Assembly: GCF_016591715.1 (NCBI RefSeq)
Contig: NZ_AP024109.1
Location: 5,873,501-5,937,500, forward strand
Source of the DNA: Mesorhizobium sp. J8
Lineage (GTDB): Bacteria; Pseudomonadota; Alphaproteobacteria; Rhizobiales; Rhizobiaceae
DNA: 64,000 nucleotides
Direction: 5' to 3'
Shown here piece by piece: positions 57,501-62,344 of the stretch. The position numbers were made by a program, and so were the translations under genes. The notes under the pieces were generated by a model. That model was not told the DNA's origin and did not search any database. It saw nothing but the letters and a program-made list of their open reading frames with translations. The stretch's first letter is position 1. Each line of letters opens with the position of its first letter.

Positions 57501-58735
57501 GAGCTCACCGTCGCCGCGTCGTTGGTGCCGGTGATGGTGATGACGACATCGCGGGTGACGACGCCGCCATGCTGGTCGCCGAGCGTGACCGTATAGGTCT
57601 CGTGAACGACCTGCCCGGCCGCCAACTTGTCGAGAGCCGAATCGGCGGCGGTGAACGTCCAGGTGATCTGGCCGCCCGTGCCGGTGCCGGTGGTGTCAGT
57701 GGTCTTGACCGCGGCGAGCGAGCCGAGCTGGCCGCTATAGTCGGTGCCCTTGAACACCGCCGAGACCACATGCACATCCGTCAGATCGACGTCGCCGAAG
57801 GCGATGGTGCCGGTGGCGGTCTCGGTGGGGGTATGGGCGTCCTCAGTGACGGCGCCGGCGAGCGTGGCTGCGCCAATCACCGGTGCATCGTTGGTGCCGG
57901 TGATGGTGATGACGACATCGCGGGTGACGACGCCGCCATGCTGGTCGTCGAGCGTGACCGTATAGGTCTCGTGAACGACCTGCCCGGCCGCCAACTTGTC
58001 GAGAGCCGAATCGGCGGCGGTGAACGTCCAGGTGATCTGGCCGCCCGTGCCGGTGCCGGTGGTGTCAGTGGTCTTGACCGCGGCGAGCGAGCCGAGCTGG
58101 CCGCTATAGTCGGTGCCCTTGAACACCGCCGAGACCACATGCACATCCGTCAGATCGACCTCGCCGAAGGCGATGGTGCCGGTGGCGGTCTCGGTGGGGG
58201 TATGGGCGTCCTCAGTGACGGCGCCGACAAGCGTGGCTGCGCCAATCACCGGTGCATCGTTGGTGCCGGTGAACTGAATGGTGGTCGTTGCCCAGCTCAG
58301 CGTGCCGTTGCCGAGTTGAATGGCGTAGGTCAGTTTATCGGTGAGAACCTGGCCCTGCGCAAGCGACTGCAGCAGTGCGTTGATATCGGCGGTATTGTAG
58401 TGAATCGTCCCATCGCTGGCGATCCAGATACGCGCTCCGAGCAAGCTTGTGTCGGTGGTTCCAGTAAGTCCGGCGCTGTCGTTGGTGCTTGAATATGTGG
58501 TGTCGCGGACAAGCAGATCCGACGGCGCCGGCGTTTTGGTGGCTGTCGACGCGCTGATCGAATTATCGATGGAGTAGAGGAGCTTCGCAGACCCACCCAG
58601 ATCGTTCGCCAGGACATTAAGGATCAAGACGCCAGTCGAATCTTCAGAGAAGTAGAAAGCGTCGTCCTTAGCCTGCGGTGTGTTGGAAAAGGAAACAGTC
58701 GTACCACCCGCATCGGCGATCTGCTGAGTTGCCAT
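42563..58735 (-). CDS. Giant type I-secreted repeat protein (VCBS/RTX adhesin-like)
   Basis: A 5390-residue protein. The start at 58735 has GGGGAG 6 bases upstream. Layout: N-terminal domain (1-160); two 123-residue VCBS-type repeats (161-406); 39 repeats of 102 residues (407-4384), each with VTEGDTAAALNTSGQLTITD and ending TVTVTITGTND; three 137-residue repeats (4385-4795); and a unique C-terminal part (4796-5390). The latter has an Ig-like domain, one RTX-like block (GDDVLTGSSGNDLFVFSQPI) and beta-solenoid-like runs. Such proteins are calcium-stiffened adhesins of biofilm or host contact. The exporter and adaptor genes follow at once. No N-terminal retention module like that of LapA is obvious, so release or retention is open. 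Confidence 0.9.
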   Translation of the reverse strand: MATQQIADAGGTTVSFSNTPQAKDDAFYFSEDSTGVLILNVLANDLGGSAKLLYSIDNSISASTATKTPAPSDLLVRDTTYSSTNDSAGLTGTTDTSLLGARIWIASDGTIHYNTADINALLQSLAQGQVLTDKLTYAIQLGNGTLSWATTTIQFTGTNDAPVIGAATLVGAVTEDAHTPTETATGTIAFGEVDLTDVHVVSAVFKGTDYSGQLGSLAAVKTTDTTGTGTGGQITWTFTAADSALDKLAAGQVVHETYTVTLDDQHGGVVTRDVVITITGTNDAPVIGAATLAGAVTEDAHTPTETATGTIAFGDVDLTDVHVVSAVFKGTDYSGQLGSLAAVKTTDTTGTGTGGQITWTFTAADSALDKLAAGQVVHETYTVTLGDQHGGVVTRDVVITITGTNDAATVSSDSKSVTEGDTAAALNTSGQLTITDPDTGEAHVVAQTNAAGTYGDFSIDANGAWTYTGNGAHNELTAGQVVTDTFTVTSQDGTATGTVTVTITGTNDAATVSSDSKSVTEGDTAAALNTSGQLTITDPDTGEAHVVAQTNAAGTYGDFSIDANGAWTYTGNGAHNELTAGQVVTDTFTVTSQDGTATGTVTVTITGTNDAATVSSDSKSVTEGDTAAALNTSGQLTITDPDTGEAHVVAQTNAAGTYGDFSIDANGAWTYTGNGAHNELTAGQVVTDTFTVTSQDGTATGTVTVTITGTNDAATVSSDSKSVTEGDTAAALNTSGQLTITDPDTGEAHVVAQTNAAGTYGDFSIDANGAWTYTGNGAHNELTAGQVVTDTFTVTSQDGTATGTVTVTITGTNDAATVSSDSKSVTEGDTAAALNTSGQLTITDPDTGEAHVVAQTNAAGTYGDFSIDANGAWTYTGNGAHNELTAGQVVTDTFTVTSQDGTATGTVTVTITGTNDAATVSSDSKSVTEGDTAAALNTSGQLTITDPDTGEAHVVAQTNAAGTYGDFSIDANGAWTYTGNGAHNELTAGQVVTDTFTVTSQDGTATGTVTVTITGTNDAATVSSDSKSVTEGDTAAALNTSGQLTITDPDTGEAHVVAQTNAAGTYGDFSIDANGAWTYTGNGAHNELTAGQVVTDTFTVTSQDGTATGTVTVTITGTNDAATVSSDSKSVTEGDTAAALNTSGQLTITDPDTGEAHVVAQTNAAGTYGDFSIDANGAWTYTGNGAHNELTAGQVVTDTFTVTSQDGTATGTVTVTITGTNDAATVSSDSKSVTEGDTAAALNTSGQLTITDPDTGEAHVVAQTNAAGTYGDFSIDANGAWTYTGNGAHNELTAGQVVTDTFTVTSQDGTATGTVTVTITGTNDAATVSSDSKSVTEGDTAAALNTSGQLTITDPDTGEAHVVAQTNAAGTYGDFSIDANGAWTYTGNGAHNELTAGQVVTDTFTVTSQDGTATGTVTVTITGTNDAATVSSDSKSVTEGDTAAALNTSGQLTITDPDTGEAHVVAQTNAAGTYGDFSIDANGAWTYTGNGAHNELTAGQVVTDTFTVTSQDGTATGTVTVTITGTNDAATVSSDSKSVTEGDTAAALNTSGQLTITDPDTGEAHVVAQTNAAGTYGDFSIDANGAWTYTGNGAHNELTAGQVVTDTFTVTSQDGTATGTVTVTITGTNDAATVSSDSKSVTEGDTAAALNTSGQLTITDPDTGEAHVVAQTNAAGTYGDFSIDANGAWTYTGNGAHNELTAGQVVTDTFTVTSQDGTATGTVTVTITGTNDAATVSSDSKSVTEGDTAAALNTSGQLTITDPDTGEAHVVAQTNAAGTYGDFSIDANGAWTYTGNGAHNELTAGQVVTDTFTVTSQDGTATGTVTVTITGTNDAATVSSDSKSVTEGDTAAALNTSGQLTITDPDTGEAHVVAQTNAAGTYGDFSIDANGAWTYTGNGAHNELTAGQVVTDTFTVTSQDGTATGTVTVTITGTNDAATVSSDSKSVTEGDTAAALNTSGQLTITDPDTGEAHVVAQTNAAGTYGDFSIDANGAWTYTGNGAHNELTAGQVVTDTFTVTSQDGTATGTVTVTITGTNDAATVSSDSKSVTEGDTAAALNTSGQLTITDPDTGEAHVVAQTNAAGTYGDFSIDANGAWTYTGNGAHNELTAGQVVTDTFTVTSQDGTATGTVTVTITGTNDAATVSSDSKSVTEGDTAAALNTSGQLTITDPDTGEAHVVAQTNAAGTYGDFSIDANGAWTYTGNGAHNELTAGQVVTDTFTVTSQDGTATGTVTVTITGTNDAATVSSDSKSVTEGDTAAALNTSGQLTITDPDTGEAHVVAQTNAAGTYGDFSIDANGAWTYTGNGAHNELTAGQVVTDTFTVTSQDGTATGTVTVTITGTNDAATVSSDSKSVTEGDTAAALNTSGQLTITDPDTGEAHVVAQTNAAGTYGDFSIDANGAWTYTGNGAHNELTAGQVVTDTFTVTSQDGTATGTVTVTITGTNDAATVSSDSKSVTEGDTAAALNTSGQLTITDPDTGEAHVVAQTNAAGTYGDFSIDANGAWTYTGNGAHNELTAGQVVTDTFTVTSQDGTATGTVTVTITGTNDAATVSSDSKSVTEGDTAAALNTSGQLTITDPDTGEAHVVAQTNAAGTYGDFSIDANGAWTYTGNGAHNELTAGQVVTDTFTVTSQDGTATGTVTVTITGTNDAATVSSDSKSVTEGDTAAALNTSGQLTITDPDTGEAHVVAQTNAAGTYGDFSIDANGAWTYTGNGAHNELTAGQVVTDTFTVTSQDGTATGTVTVTITGTNDAATVSSDSKSVTEGDTAAALNTSGQLTITDPDTGEAHVVAQTNAAGTYGDFSIDANGAWTYTGNGAHNELTAGQVVTDTFTVTSQDGTATGTVTVTITGTNDAATVSSDSKSVTEGDTAAALNTSGQLTITDPDTGEAHVVAQTNAAGTYGDFSIDANGAWTYTGNGAHNELTAGQVVTDTFTVTSQDGTATGTVTVTITGTNDAATVSSDSKSVTEGDTAAALNTSGQLTITDPDTGEAHVVAQTNAAGTYGDFSIDANGAWTYTGNGAHNELTAGQVVTDTFTVTSQDGTATGTVTVTITGTNDAATVSSDSKSVTEGDTAAALNTSGQLTITDPDTGEAHVVAQTNAAGTYGDFSIDANGAWTYTGNGAHNELTAGQVVTDTFTVTSQDGTATGTVTVTITGTNDAATVSSDSKSVTEGDTAAALNTSGQLTITDPDTGEAHVVAQTNAAGTYGDFSIDANGAWTYTGNGAHNELTAGQVVTDTFTVTSQDGTATGTVTVTITGTNDAATVSSDSKSVTEGDTAAALNTSGQLTITDPDTGEAHVVAQTNAAGTYGDFSIDANGAWTYTGNGAHNELTAGQVVTDTFTVTSQDGTATGTVTVTITGTNDAATVSSDSKSVTEGDTAAALNTSGQLTITDPDTGEAHVVAQTNAAGTYGDFSIDANGAWTYTGNGAHNELTAGQVVTDTFTVTSQDGTATGTVTVTITGTNDAATVSSDSKSVTEGDTAAALNTSGQLTITDPDTGEAHVVAQTNAAGTYGDFSIDANGAWTYTGNGAHNELTAGQVVTDTFTVTSQDGTATGTVTVTITGTNDAATVSSDSKSVTEGDTAAALNTSGQLTITDPDTGEAHVVAQTNAAGTYGDFSIDANGAWTYTGNGAHNELTAGQVVTDTFTVTSQDGTATGTVTVTITGTNDAATVSSDSKSVTEGDTAAALNTSGQLTITDPDTGEAHVVAQTNAAGTYGDFSIDANGAWTYTGNGAHNELTAGQVVTDTFTVTSQDGTATGTVTVTITGTNDAATVSSDSKSVTEGDTAAALNTSGQLTITDPDTGEAHVVAQTNAAGTYGDFSIDANGAWTYTGNGAHNELTAGQVVTDTFTVTSQDGTATGTVTVTITGTNDAATVSSDSKSVTEGDTAAALNTSGQLTITDPDTGEAHVVAQTNAAGTYGDFSIDANGAWTYTGNGAHNELTAGQVVTDTFTVTSQDGTATGTVTVTITGTNDAATVSSDSKSVTEGDTAAALNTSGQLTITDPDTGEAHVVAQTNAAGTYGDFSIDANGAWTYTGNGAHNELTAGQVVTDTFTVTSQDGTATGTVTVTITGTNDAATVSSDSKSVTEGDTAAALNTSGQLTITDPDTGEAHVVAQTNAAGTYGDFSIDANGAWTYTGNGAHNELTAGQVVTDTFTVTSQDGTATGTVTVTITGTNDAATVSSDSKSVTEGDTAAALNTSGQLTITDPDTGEAHVVAQTNAAGTYGDFSIDANGAWTYTGNGAHNELTAGQVVTDTFTVTSQDGTATGTVTVTITGTNDAATVSSDSKSVTEGDTAAALNTSGQLTITDPDTGEAHVVAQTNAAGTYGDFSIDANGAWTYTGNGAHNELTAGQVVTDTFTVTSQDGTATGTVTVTITGTNDAPDIHLVATGTPDTASATLTETNAGLSTNGTLTVTDADLSDTVSSSATAVVASGTTAGLGLTNAQLLAMLAVAPTSGLAANPTDTHNLTWTFNSGTQAFDYLAAGQSLTLTYTVQSTDNNAASDTQTITVTVNGTNDAPDIHLVATGTPDTASATLTETNAGLSTNGTLTVTDADLSDTVSSSATAVVASGTTAGLGLTNAQLLAMLAVAPTSGLAANPTDTHNLTWTFNSGTQAFDYLAAGQSLTLTYTVQSTDNNAASDTQTITVTVNGTNDAPDIHLVATGTPDTASATLTETNAGLSTNGTLTVTDADLSDTVSSSATAVVASGTTAGLGLTNAQLLAMLAVAPTSGLAANPTDTHNLTWTFNSGTQAFDYLAAGQSLTLTYTVQSTDNNAASDTQTITVTVNGTDEVSQTLISAVVDGKQGNNATPSTVTITFGAPVTANFVNLSDVIHVSGLPNVTVINGTGSFTDSTHYTFQVDKGAGSSNGSSYTLTIDSGAFSDGSGHTNAAKTQGGLKPAGTAGEPINLALTDPSDGQAVTVTVKDVPSGWSIDGAMQNDDGSWTVQTNAVHALTVTTPASFAGAAVLDVQMTWTNADGTTGTASIADNVEAYAPGSPIFAWSGDDVLTGSSGNDLFVFSQPIGNDTVHSFDAAADQIDLIGYSGFQNFADVQAHMADDANGNAVITLGDGQSITLDGVHSGALTDENFVFDQTPMVNNTGTMAIGDGALLPLSGAVNNSGIISLNSTGDDTLLQVIQHGVTLQGGGQVVLSDSAFNVISGTDPDVTLTNVDNTISGAGQLGDGMLGLDNRGTIIASGSNALVIDTGGSVVANSGTLEATGSGGLVIAGGVANSGMLWANGGNIAIHGAVTGEGDATIGNLSKLEFGAASSTDVTFAQNAAGTLVLDDSFDYSGRIGGITNDDKLDLNDILFGTGTTVAYQASQDGSGGTLTVSDGTHNATLHLLGTYDANGFKLANDGQGHTVVAYNPAEFTLIGVGGGTSEFTV
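44351..45583 (-). repeat. Three tandem 411-bp repeats in the giant gene
   Basis: Each unit encodes 137 residues from DIHLVATGTPDTASATLTET to TITVTVNGTNDAP. The copies are nearly identical at base level; I saw one C/T difference near 44421 and a changed end in the last unit (GTDEVSQ). They form the stalk part next to the C-terminal secretion region. Confidence 0.9.
45584..57517 (-). repeat. 39 tandem 306-bp repeats in the giant gene
   Basis: The 306-bp unit recurs without interruption 39 times (11,934 bp). The sense frame and an antisense frame both translate identically in every copy, so third codon positions are conserved too; every stretch I compared at base level was identical. This points to very recent expansion or continuous homogenisation. 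Confidence 0.92.
57518..58255 (-). repeat. Two tandem 369-bp VCBS-type repeats in the giant gene
   Basis: Two copies of 123 residues (APVIGAATLVGAVTEDAHTP ... VVITITGTND) differ at only a few positions (VGAV/AGAV, GEVD/GDVD, LDDQ/LGDQ). They differ from the 306-bp units except for the shared GTND linker. Confidence 0.9.
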
Positions 58736-59473
58736 TTTTATCTCCCCAGACCGGCGCGCCTGGCGCCCGCCCATTTGCCGTCCGCAAGACGGCAGACCAC
58801 CCCATGCCGAAAACATCGGCGTCCAATTTGGGGAAGGAGAAACGATTTGCCTTCAACTGAGCGCAACTCAACAGTGTCCGCGAACTGCCATCGCGGATCT
58901 GCAGTTACCATACGGTCGTGGCTACGACGGCTTAGTCGCCGCGGCTTTCCCCTACCCCAGTAGCGCCTAACTCGTTGTTGCCGGTCGGGAGATAATTTGC
59001 GCTACCTTTATATTAGGATATTATTAACTTTGCCAAGGCGTGCGTCAACGGGTAATTCGATAAACAGTTAATGACGGTAGACGTACCTGTACGATACCAA
59101 GAGACTGGCTTAAATGTTTCCGAAGTTCAAATGGTCCCCCCTAAATGGGTCGGGACATTCCTGCTCTGCTAGCCGCCGTGGCAGCATCAAGTCGGAGCAA
59201 AACCGTTTCTAGCCAGGCGCGGGTACAAGTAGAATTCTGGGCCTTTCGCGATCGTGATAATCAGCCAACGACGCCAGCTTAACTATGCACCGGAAACTTG
59301 CCCATGGTGTCGGACCGCCCCAACACCAGGTTCAGGACGACGATCGCCGGGACGAAACAGGTGCCTAGATCGCGCCGCCCTCACCAACATAGCCCTGAGC
59401 GGTTCCCAGCGCTGGCATTTTGCCCCAAAAATCGACTAAGAGATTCAGCCAATTTGTGAGCGGGGATATTTGC
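58736..59473. other. Divergent promoter region of giant gene and MucR gene
   Basis: 738 bp without gene. Around 58990-59090 it is strongly AT-rich for this genome (TTATATTAGGATATTATTAA), which suits both a promoter and binding by MucR/H-NS-like proteins. No clear dyad was found. Confidence 0.45.
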
Positions 59474-59848
59474 ATGTCCGACGGGAATAACGAAGACCCG
59501 CCCGAACTGATCGGGGACGCGAACTCGTCGCTGTCTAAGGTCGGGCAGCTGGCCGAAGCCGAGAAGCCCGCCCAGGTCCCCGCCGTCAATCCCATGCAAT
59601 CGGTCTTCCCTGAATACATCATCTGTCTCGAGGACGGTAAGCGGTATAAATCGATGAAGCGCCATCTGCGTGTGCACTACGGCCTGACGCCGGAGCAGTA
59701 TCGCGAGAAGTGGGGCTTGGCGCTCGACTACCCGATGATGGCCCCTAACTCGGCGGCTCAACGGTCGGCCTTGGCGAAGGCTACTGGGCTTAGCCGCCAG
59801 CCTGGGAAGCCCGTGACGATCGCCAGCAAAAAGCGCTCGACACGTTGA
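59474..59848 (+). CDS. MucR/Ros-family transcriptional regulator
   Basis: A 124-residue regulator. I start it at the ATG at 59474, preceded by GGGGAT; the frame is open back to 59420. The DNA-binding region is EYIICLEDGKRYKSMKRHLR then VHYGLTPEQYREKWGLALDY and PMMAPNSAAQRSALAKATGL. In classical Ros proteins the zinc is held by C-x2-C-x9-H; here the second Cys is Asp (CLED). Mesorhizobium homologues without zinc are known and still bind DNA. Divergent from the giant adhesin gene, it may silence it, as MucR proteins do for exopolysaccharide and surface genes. Confidence 0.88.
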   Translation: MSDGNNEDPPELIGDANSSLSKVGQLAEAEKPAQVPAVNPMQSVFPEYIICLEDGKRYKSMKRHLRVHYGLTPEQYREKWGLALDYPMMAPNSAAQRSALAKATGLSRQPGKPVTIASKKRSTR

Positions 59849-60367
59849 TTTCCGAGCCTGCCAGTTCTGCGCAAGGAACGAGGCGGCACGAGCGGGGAGT
59901 GCAGTATTTCCAGGAACGGGTCGCTGCGGTACTGGGGCTGTGACCGCCCCTGGCGTCCTTGTCCGCCGGAGAGAGCTCCGGCTCGGCGCCGGCACGAAAG
60001 CCCCCGGCCAGTCGAGGGTATAGAACGGGCACGGAAAGACGAGTTACGCGCGTCGCGGCAATCGGAGCTTGCTCCATGCGGAGAGCAGATCGGCGAACGC
60101 GGCTTTGACGACTAAGTTTAGCGAGCGCTCTTACCGGCTGGACCCTTGCCGGCTGGACCGAGACCGATTCCAACAGGCCGTTACGAGGCACCGACCGTGG
60201 GATAGCTGCCGTTAGTTGCGACGCGCACGGCACCACAGCGCCCCGATCGAGGATACCCCGCGTCACCTATCGCCTACGAGACATCTGCCTTGAGGTTCGT
60301 CCGGACTCCTCGCGCATACTCGCCGCGCGATCACGTCGACGGTGGCACCAGCAACCAAGTCTTCTTA
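59849..60367. other. Gap, no gene seen
   Basis: About 520 bp behind the MucR gene. Open frames on the minus strand (59381-59995, 59790-60266) overlap the MucR gene or have shadow-like composition. No repeat or hairpin stands out. Confidence 0.35.
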
Positions 60368-60646
60368 ATGCCCGCGGGCTTGAGCTCGCGCAAGCTTGAT
60401 CGGACGTTCCACGGTCGGTTCAAGGCGCACCTCTATATCATCCGCAATGGCCGGACGACGCCGGCGCCGGGGATCGTCAAGGCCACACTGCCCGATATCG
60501 CGGAAAAGGCGGTCTCCTCCCTGATCAAGACGCAAGGCATCGGCGATCTTTACCGGCTCTACATGCGGGCGCTGTTCGAAAAGGGCTATGAAATGGGCCG
60601 TGCCGGGGTGCCGTGGAAACACGTGCCACCCGGGTTTTTGAGATGA
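60368..60646 (+). CDS. Small hypothetical protein
   Basis: A 92-residue basic protein from the ATG at 60368 (MPAGLSSRKLDRTFHGRFKA). A longer frame could start at a TTG at 60290. The middle, ATLPDIAEKAVSSLIKTQGI then GDLYRLYMRALFEKGYEMGR, is clearly helical and protein-like. No family recognised. It lies in the right end of the island. Confidence 0.5.
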   Translation: MPAGLSSRKLDRTFHGRFKAHLYIIRNGRTTPAPGIVKATLPDIAEKAVSSLIKTQGIGDLYRLYMRALFEKGYEMGRAGVPWKHVPPGFLR

Positions 60647-60969
60647 GCTGACGGAGCCGTTGATTCCGTAGTTTCCTGCCGGTCGCGTCTCGCGAGCTCC
60701 GAAAGTCGTCCTAAATCTTGACCACGAGCTATTTTTCCCTCCTCTACCAGTCGGATCGGCGGACGCTCCACAAGCAATTGTATCCGCAGTATCTCCACCG
60801 ATATGGAAGGCATGCGAGCGAACGGCAGGACGCTACGGGATCGTCATCCGGGCCTTATGTCGTGGATCGGGCGCAAAGCGGTCGTCTAACACATGGCATC
60901 CGGGTGTCGTGCTGGCGCGCTGCCAAACGCTACCTGCTACAAGTCGATGCCTTCCAAGTTGACTGGAAG
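60647..60969. other. Gap, no gene seen
   Basis: About 320 bp before the IS66 derivative. A plus-strand frame (60718-60984) runs into the IS end and has no recognisable content. A small inverted repeat (CCTTCCA/TGGAAGG) sits at 60950-60970 just outside the IS end. Confidence 0.35.
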
Positions 60970-60991
60970 GTAACCGTCCGGTGACGGCCGC

Positions 60992-61039
60992 ATGGCCGGT
61001 CGCCAGCCACACCCGCACACCACTCGGGACCGGGATCAT
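60992..61039 (-). pseudogene. tnpB: tnpB fragment of IS66
   Basis: MIPVPSGVRVWLATGH is the invariant start of IS66 TnpB. It overlaps the tnpA stop by ATGA as in complete IS66 elements. After codon 16 the terminal inverted repeat begins, so the gene is cut there. Confidence 0.8.
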
Positions 61040-61425
61040 CTGCTGCCCAGAACATCAAGAACCCGGCCGAGTGCCTCCGGGTCGACATCGCGGTCCACAC
61101 GAACGCACCGGCCACCGCCCAGCTCGATCTCGATCACGCCGCGGCGCGGCGACGCGGCTGACGGCAGTTGCGCCGCCTGCTCCGAAATTCCCGGTGCCGG
61201 CGCAATCTTCACGGGGACCAGGTGAGACACGCCCGGCTCCGACCGCCGGCAAAGCCCCTTGCGCCAGCGAAACAGCTGGCTCGAATGCATCCCTGCTGCC
61301 TGCGAAACTTCCGAGACCGTCACGCCAGGCTCCAGCGTCGCTGCAACCAGCCGCTCCTTCTCCGCCCGCGACCAGCGCCGGCGACGCTGCACCGATGTGA
61401 TCACCTCAACGCGCGACATCGTCAT
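61036..61425 (-). CDS. tnpA: IS66 accessory protein TnpA
   Basis: A 129-residue protein with the IS66 TnpA layout: helix-turn-helix RRRRWSRAEKERLVAATLEP followed by GVTVSEVSQAAGMHSSQLFR, then a basic linker and the end VIEIELGGGRCVRVDRDVDP. Full length and uninterrupted. On its own it cannot transpose, as tnpB and tnpC are missing from this copy. Confidence 0.85.
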   Translation of the reverse strand: MTMSRVEVITSVQRRRRWSRAEKERLVAATLEPGVTVSEVSQAAGMHSSQLFRWRKGLCRRSEPGVSHLVPVKIAPAPGISEQAAQLPSAASPRRGVIEIELGGGRCVRVDRDVDPEALGRVLDVLGSR

Positions 61426-61537
61426 AGGACTACTCCCAGGATTACTCCCAGGACTTGCGATGTTCGCCCTGTCTCCGCAAGGCGGCCGTCACCGGACGGT
61501 TACGACGCGTCGCGACGGTTGCGTTCTCCTCGAACGC

Positions 61538-61569
61538 AAAACCGCCCCGATTGATCAGACCGGGACGGT
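61538..61569 (-). terminator. Terminator behind tRNA-fMet
   Basis: On the minus strand ACCGTCCCG and CGGGGCGGT form a 9-bp stem with one G-T pair, followed by TTT. It starts 20 bp after the tRNA and should end the rRNA operon transcript. A related hairpin lies at 38906-38934, so it belongs to the element end rather than to the original chromosome. Confidence 0.65.
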
Positions 61570-61588
61570 AATTGATTTATGATGGAAT

Positions 61589-61601
<13 letters not shown>
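61563..61601. other. Island right attachment site
   Basis: This 39-bp stretch, which includes the 3' end of tRNA-fMet, is repeated in direct orientation at 38928-38966 with two differences. Its last 15 bp also occur at 22541-22555. It marks the right edge of the island. Confidence 0.75.
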
Positions 61602-61665
<64 letters not shown>

Positions 61666-61670
61666 TCACC

Positions 61671-61741
61671 TATGAGCAAGCGTTTGCTTGCGATTATGAG
61701 CAAGCATTTGCTTGCGATATGAGCAAGCATTTGCTTGTGTT
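61671..61741. repeat. Three tandem 24-bp hairpin repeats
   Basis: The unit TATGAGCAAGCATTTGCTTG plus CGAT occurs three times with small changes. Each unit is a hairpin (CAAGC/GCTTG). They lie directly upstream of tRNA-fMet, inside the rRNA operon spacer, and may be processing sites. Confidence 0.75.
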
Positions 61742-61802
61742 CTTGGACGTAAGCGCAAGCCTACGGATAGGATGGCCTACAAATAGGTAGATGGCTCACC
61801 AA

Positions 61803-61826
61803 ATGAAAGGGCCGCTTTCGCGGCCC
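61803..61826 (-). terminator. Hairpin between 5S rRNA and tRNA-fMet
   Basis: GGGCCGC-GAAA-GCGGCCC followed by TTTCATTT on the minus strand. It could be a partial terminator or a processing hairpin in the rRNA operon transcript behind 5S. Confidence 0.5.
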
Positions 61827-61971
61827 GGGCTCCCGTTTGGCGGGCCTTTATGCAAGTCGCCCAAAAGTGCCTGGTGGTTTTGGGACAACGACATGCATCA
61901 CTAAAATCGTAGAGAGAAGATTGATCTCGATCCGGGTTTGATCCGGATGTGAGCTGAACATGCGCTTTGCA

Positions 61972-62089
61972 GACCTGGCAGCGACCTACTCTCCCGCGTC
62001 TTGAGACGAAGTACCATCAGCGCTGGAGCGTTTCACGGCCGAGTTCGGAATGGGATCGGGTGCAGCCGCTCCGCCATAACCACCAGGTC
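61972..62089 (-). rRNA. rrf: 5S ribosomal RNA
   Basis: A 118-base 5S gene. The ends GACCTGG and CCAGGTC pair, and the central CCCGATCCCATTCCGAACTC is the conserved 5S core. Ends may be off by one to three bases. Confidence 0.95.
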
Positions 62090-62344
62090 GGCAAAACGCA
62101 TGTTCAAATCGAGAAGCTGTTTGAGCGAATAGCCAATAGTGAGTAGCAAATAGGGAGGCCTATTGCTGCATTCTCTACGCTGTTCTCTGGTCTTTGTTGT
62201 GCCTTTGACGTTCTTTCAGCCTGGCGCCCTTCGAAGCGAAGCTTCGCAAGGCCGACCGGCCGTCGGCGCCGTTGCGCCGCACCCACGTAGCGCCGCCCGC
62301 AGGGCGGAACAAGCGTGAGTGAGAACAAAAGATGGATATAAGTA
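62090..62344. other. 23S-5S spacer
   Basis: 255 bp of rRNA operon spacer. Protein-like frames here are chance products. It contains several short complementary stretches likely to be used in rRNA processing. Confidence 0.7.

Larger units (their letters stand above)
60970..61503 (-). mobile_element. Minimal IS66 derivative with intact terminal repeats
   Basis: Perfect 22-bp inverted repeats (GTAACCGTCCGGTGACGG at the left end, complementary at 61482-61503) enclose 534 bp. Inside are a complete tnpA and the first 16 codons of tnpB, which run straight into the left repeat. An internal deletion therefore removed most of tnpB and all of tnpC. I found no 8-bp target duplication. Such derivatives can be moved by a full IS66 element elsewhere. 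Confidence 0.8.

Noticed and set aside
45584..57517. Regular repeats as a CRISPR array or satellite
   Set aside because: There are no variable spacers; the unit is 306 bp, coding, in frame and continues from flanking coding domains.
45569..58492. A 4307-codon open frame on the plus strand opposite the giant gene
   Set aside because: It exists only because the 306-bp unit lacks plus-strand stops in that phase and is repeated. Its arginine- and histidine-rich translation is typical of antisense shadow, and the minus frame has start, ribosome site and known domains.
61504..61537. Target-site duplication of the IS66 derivative
   Set aside because: The 8 bp on the two sides (ACTGGAAG and GACGCGTC) do not match.
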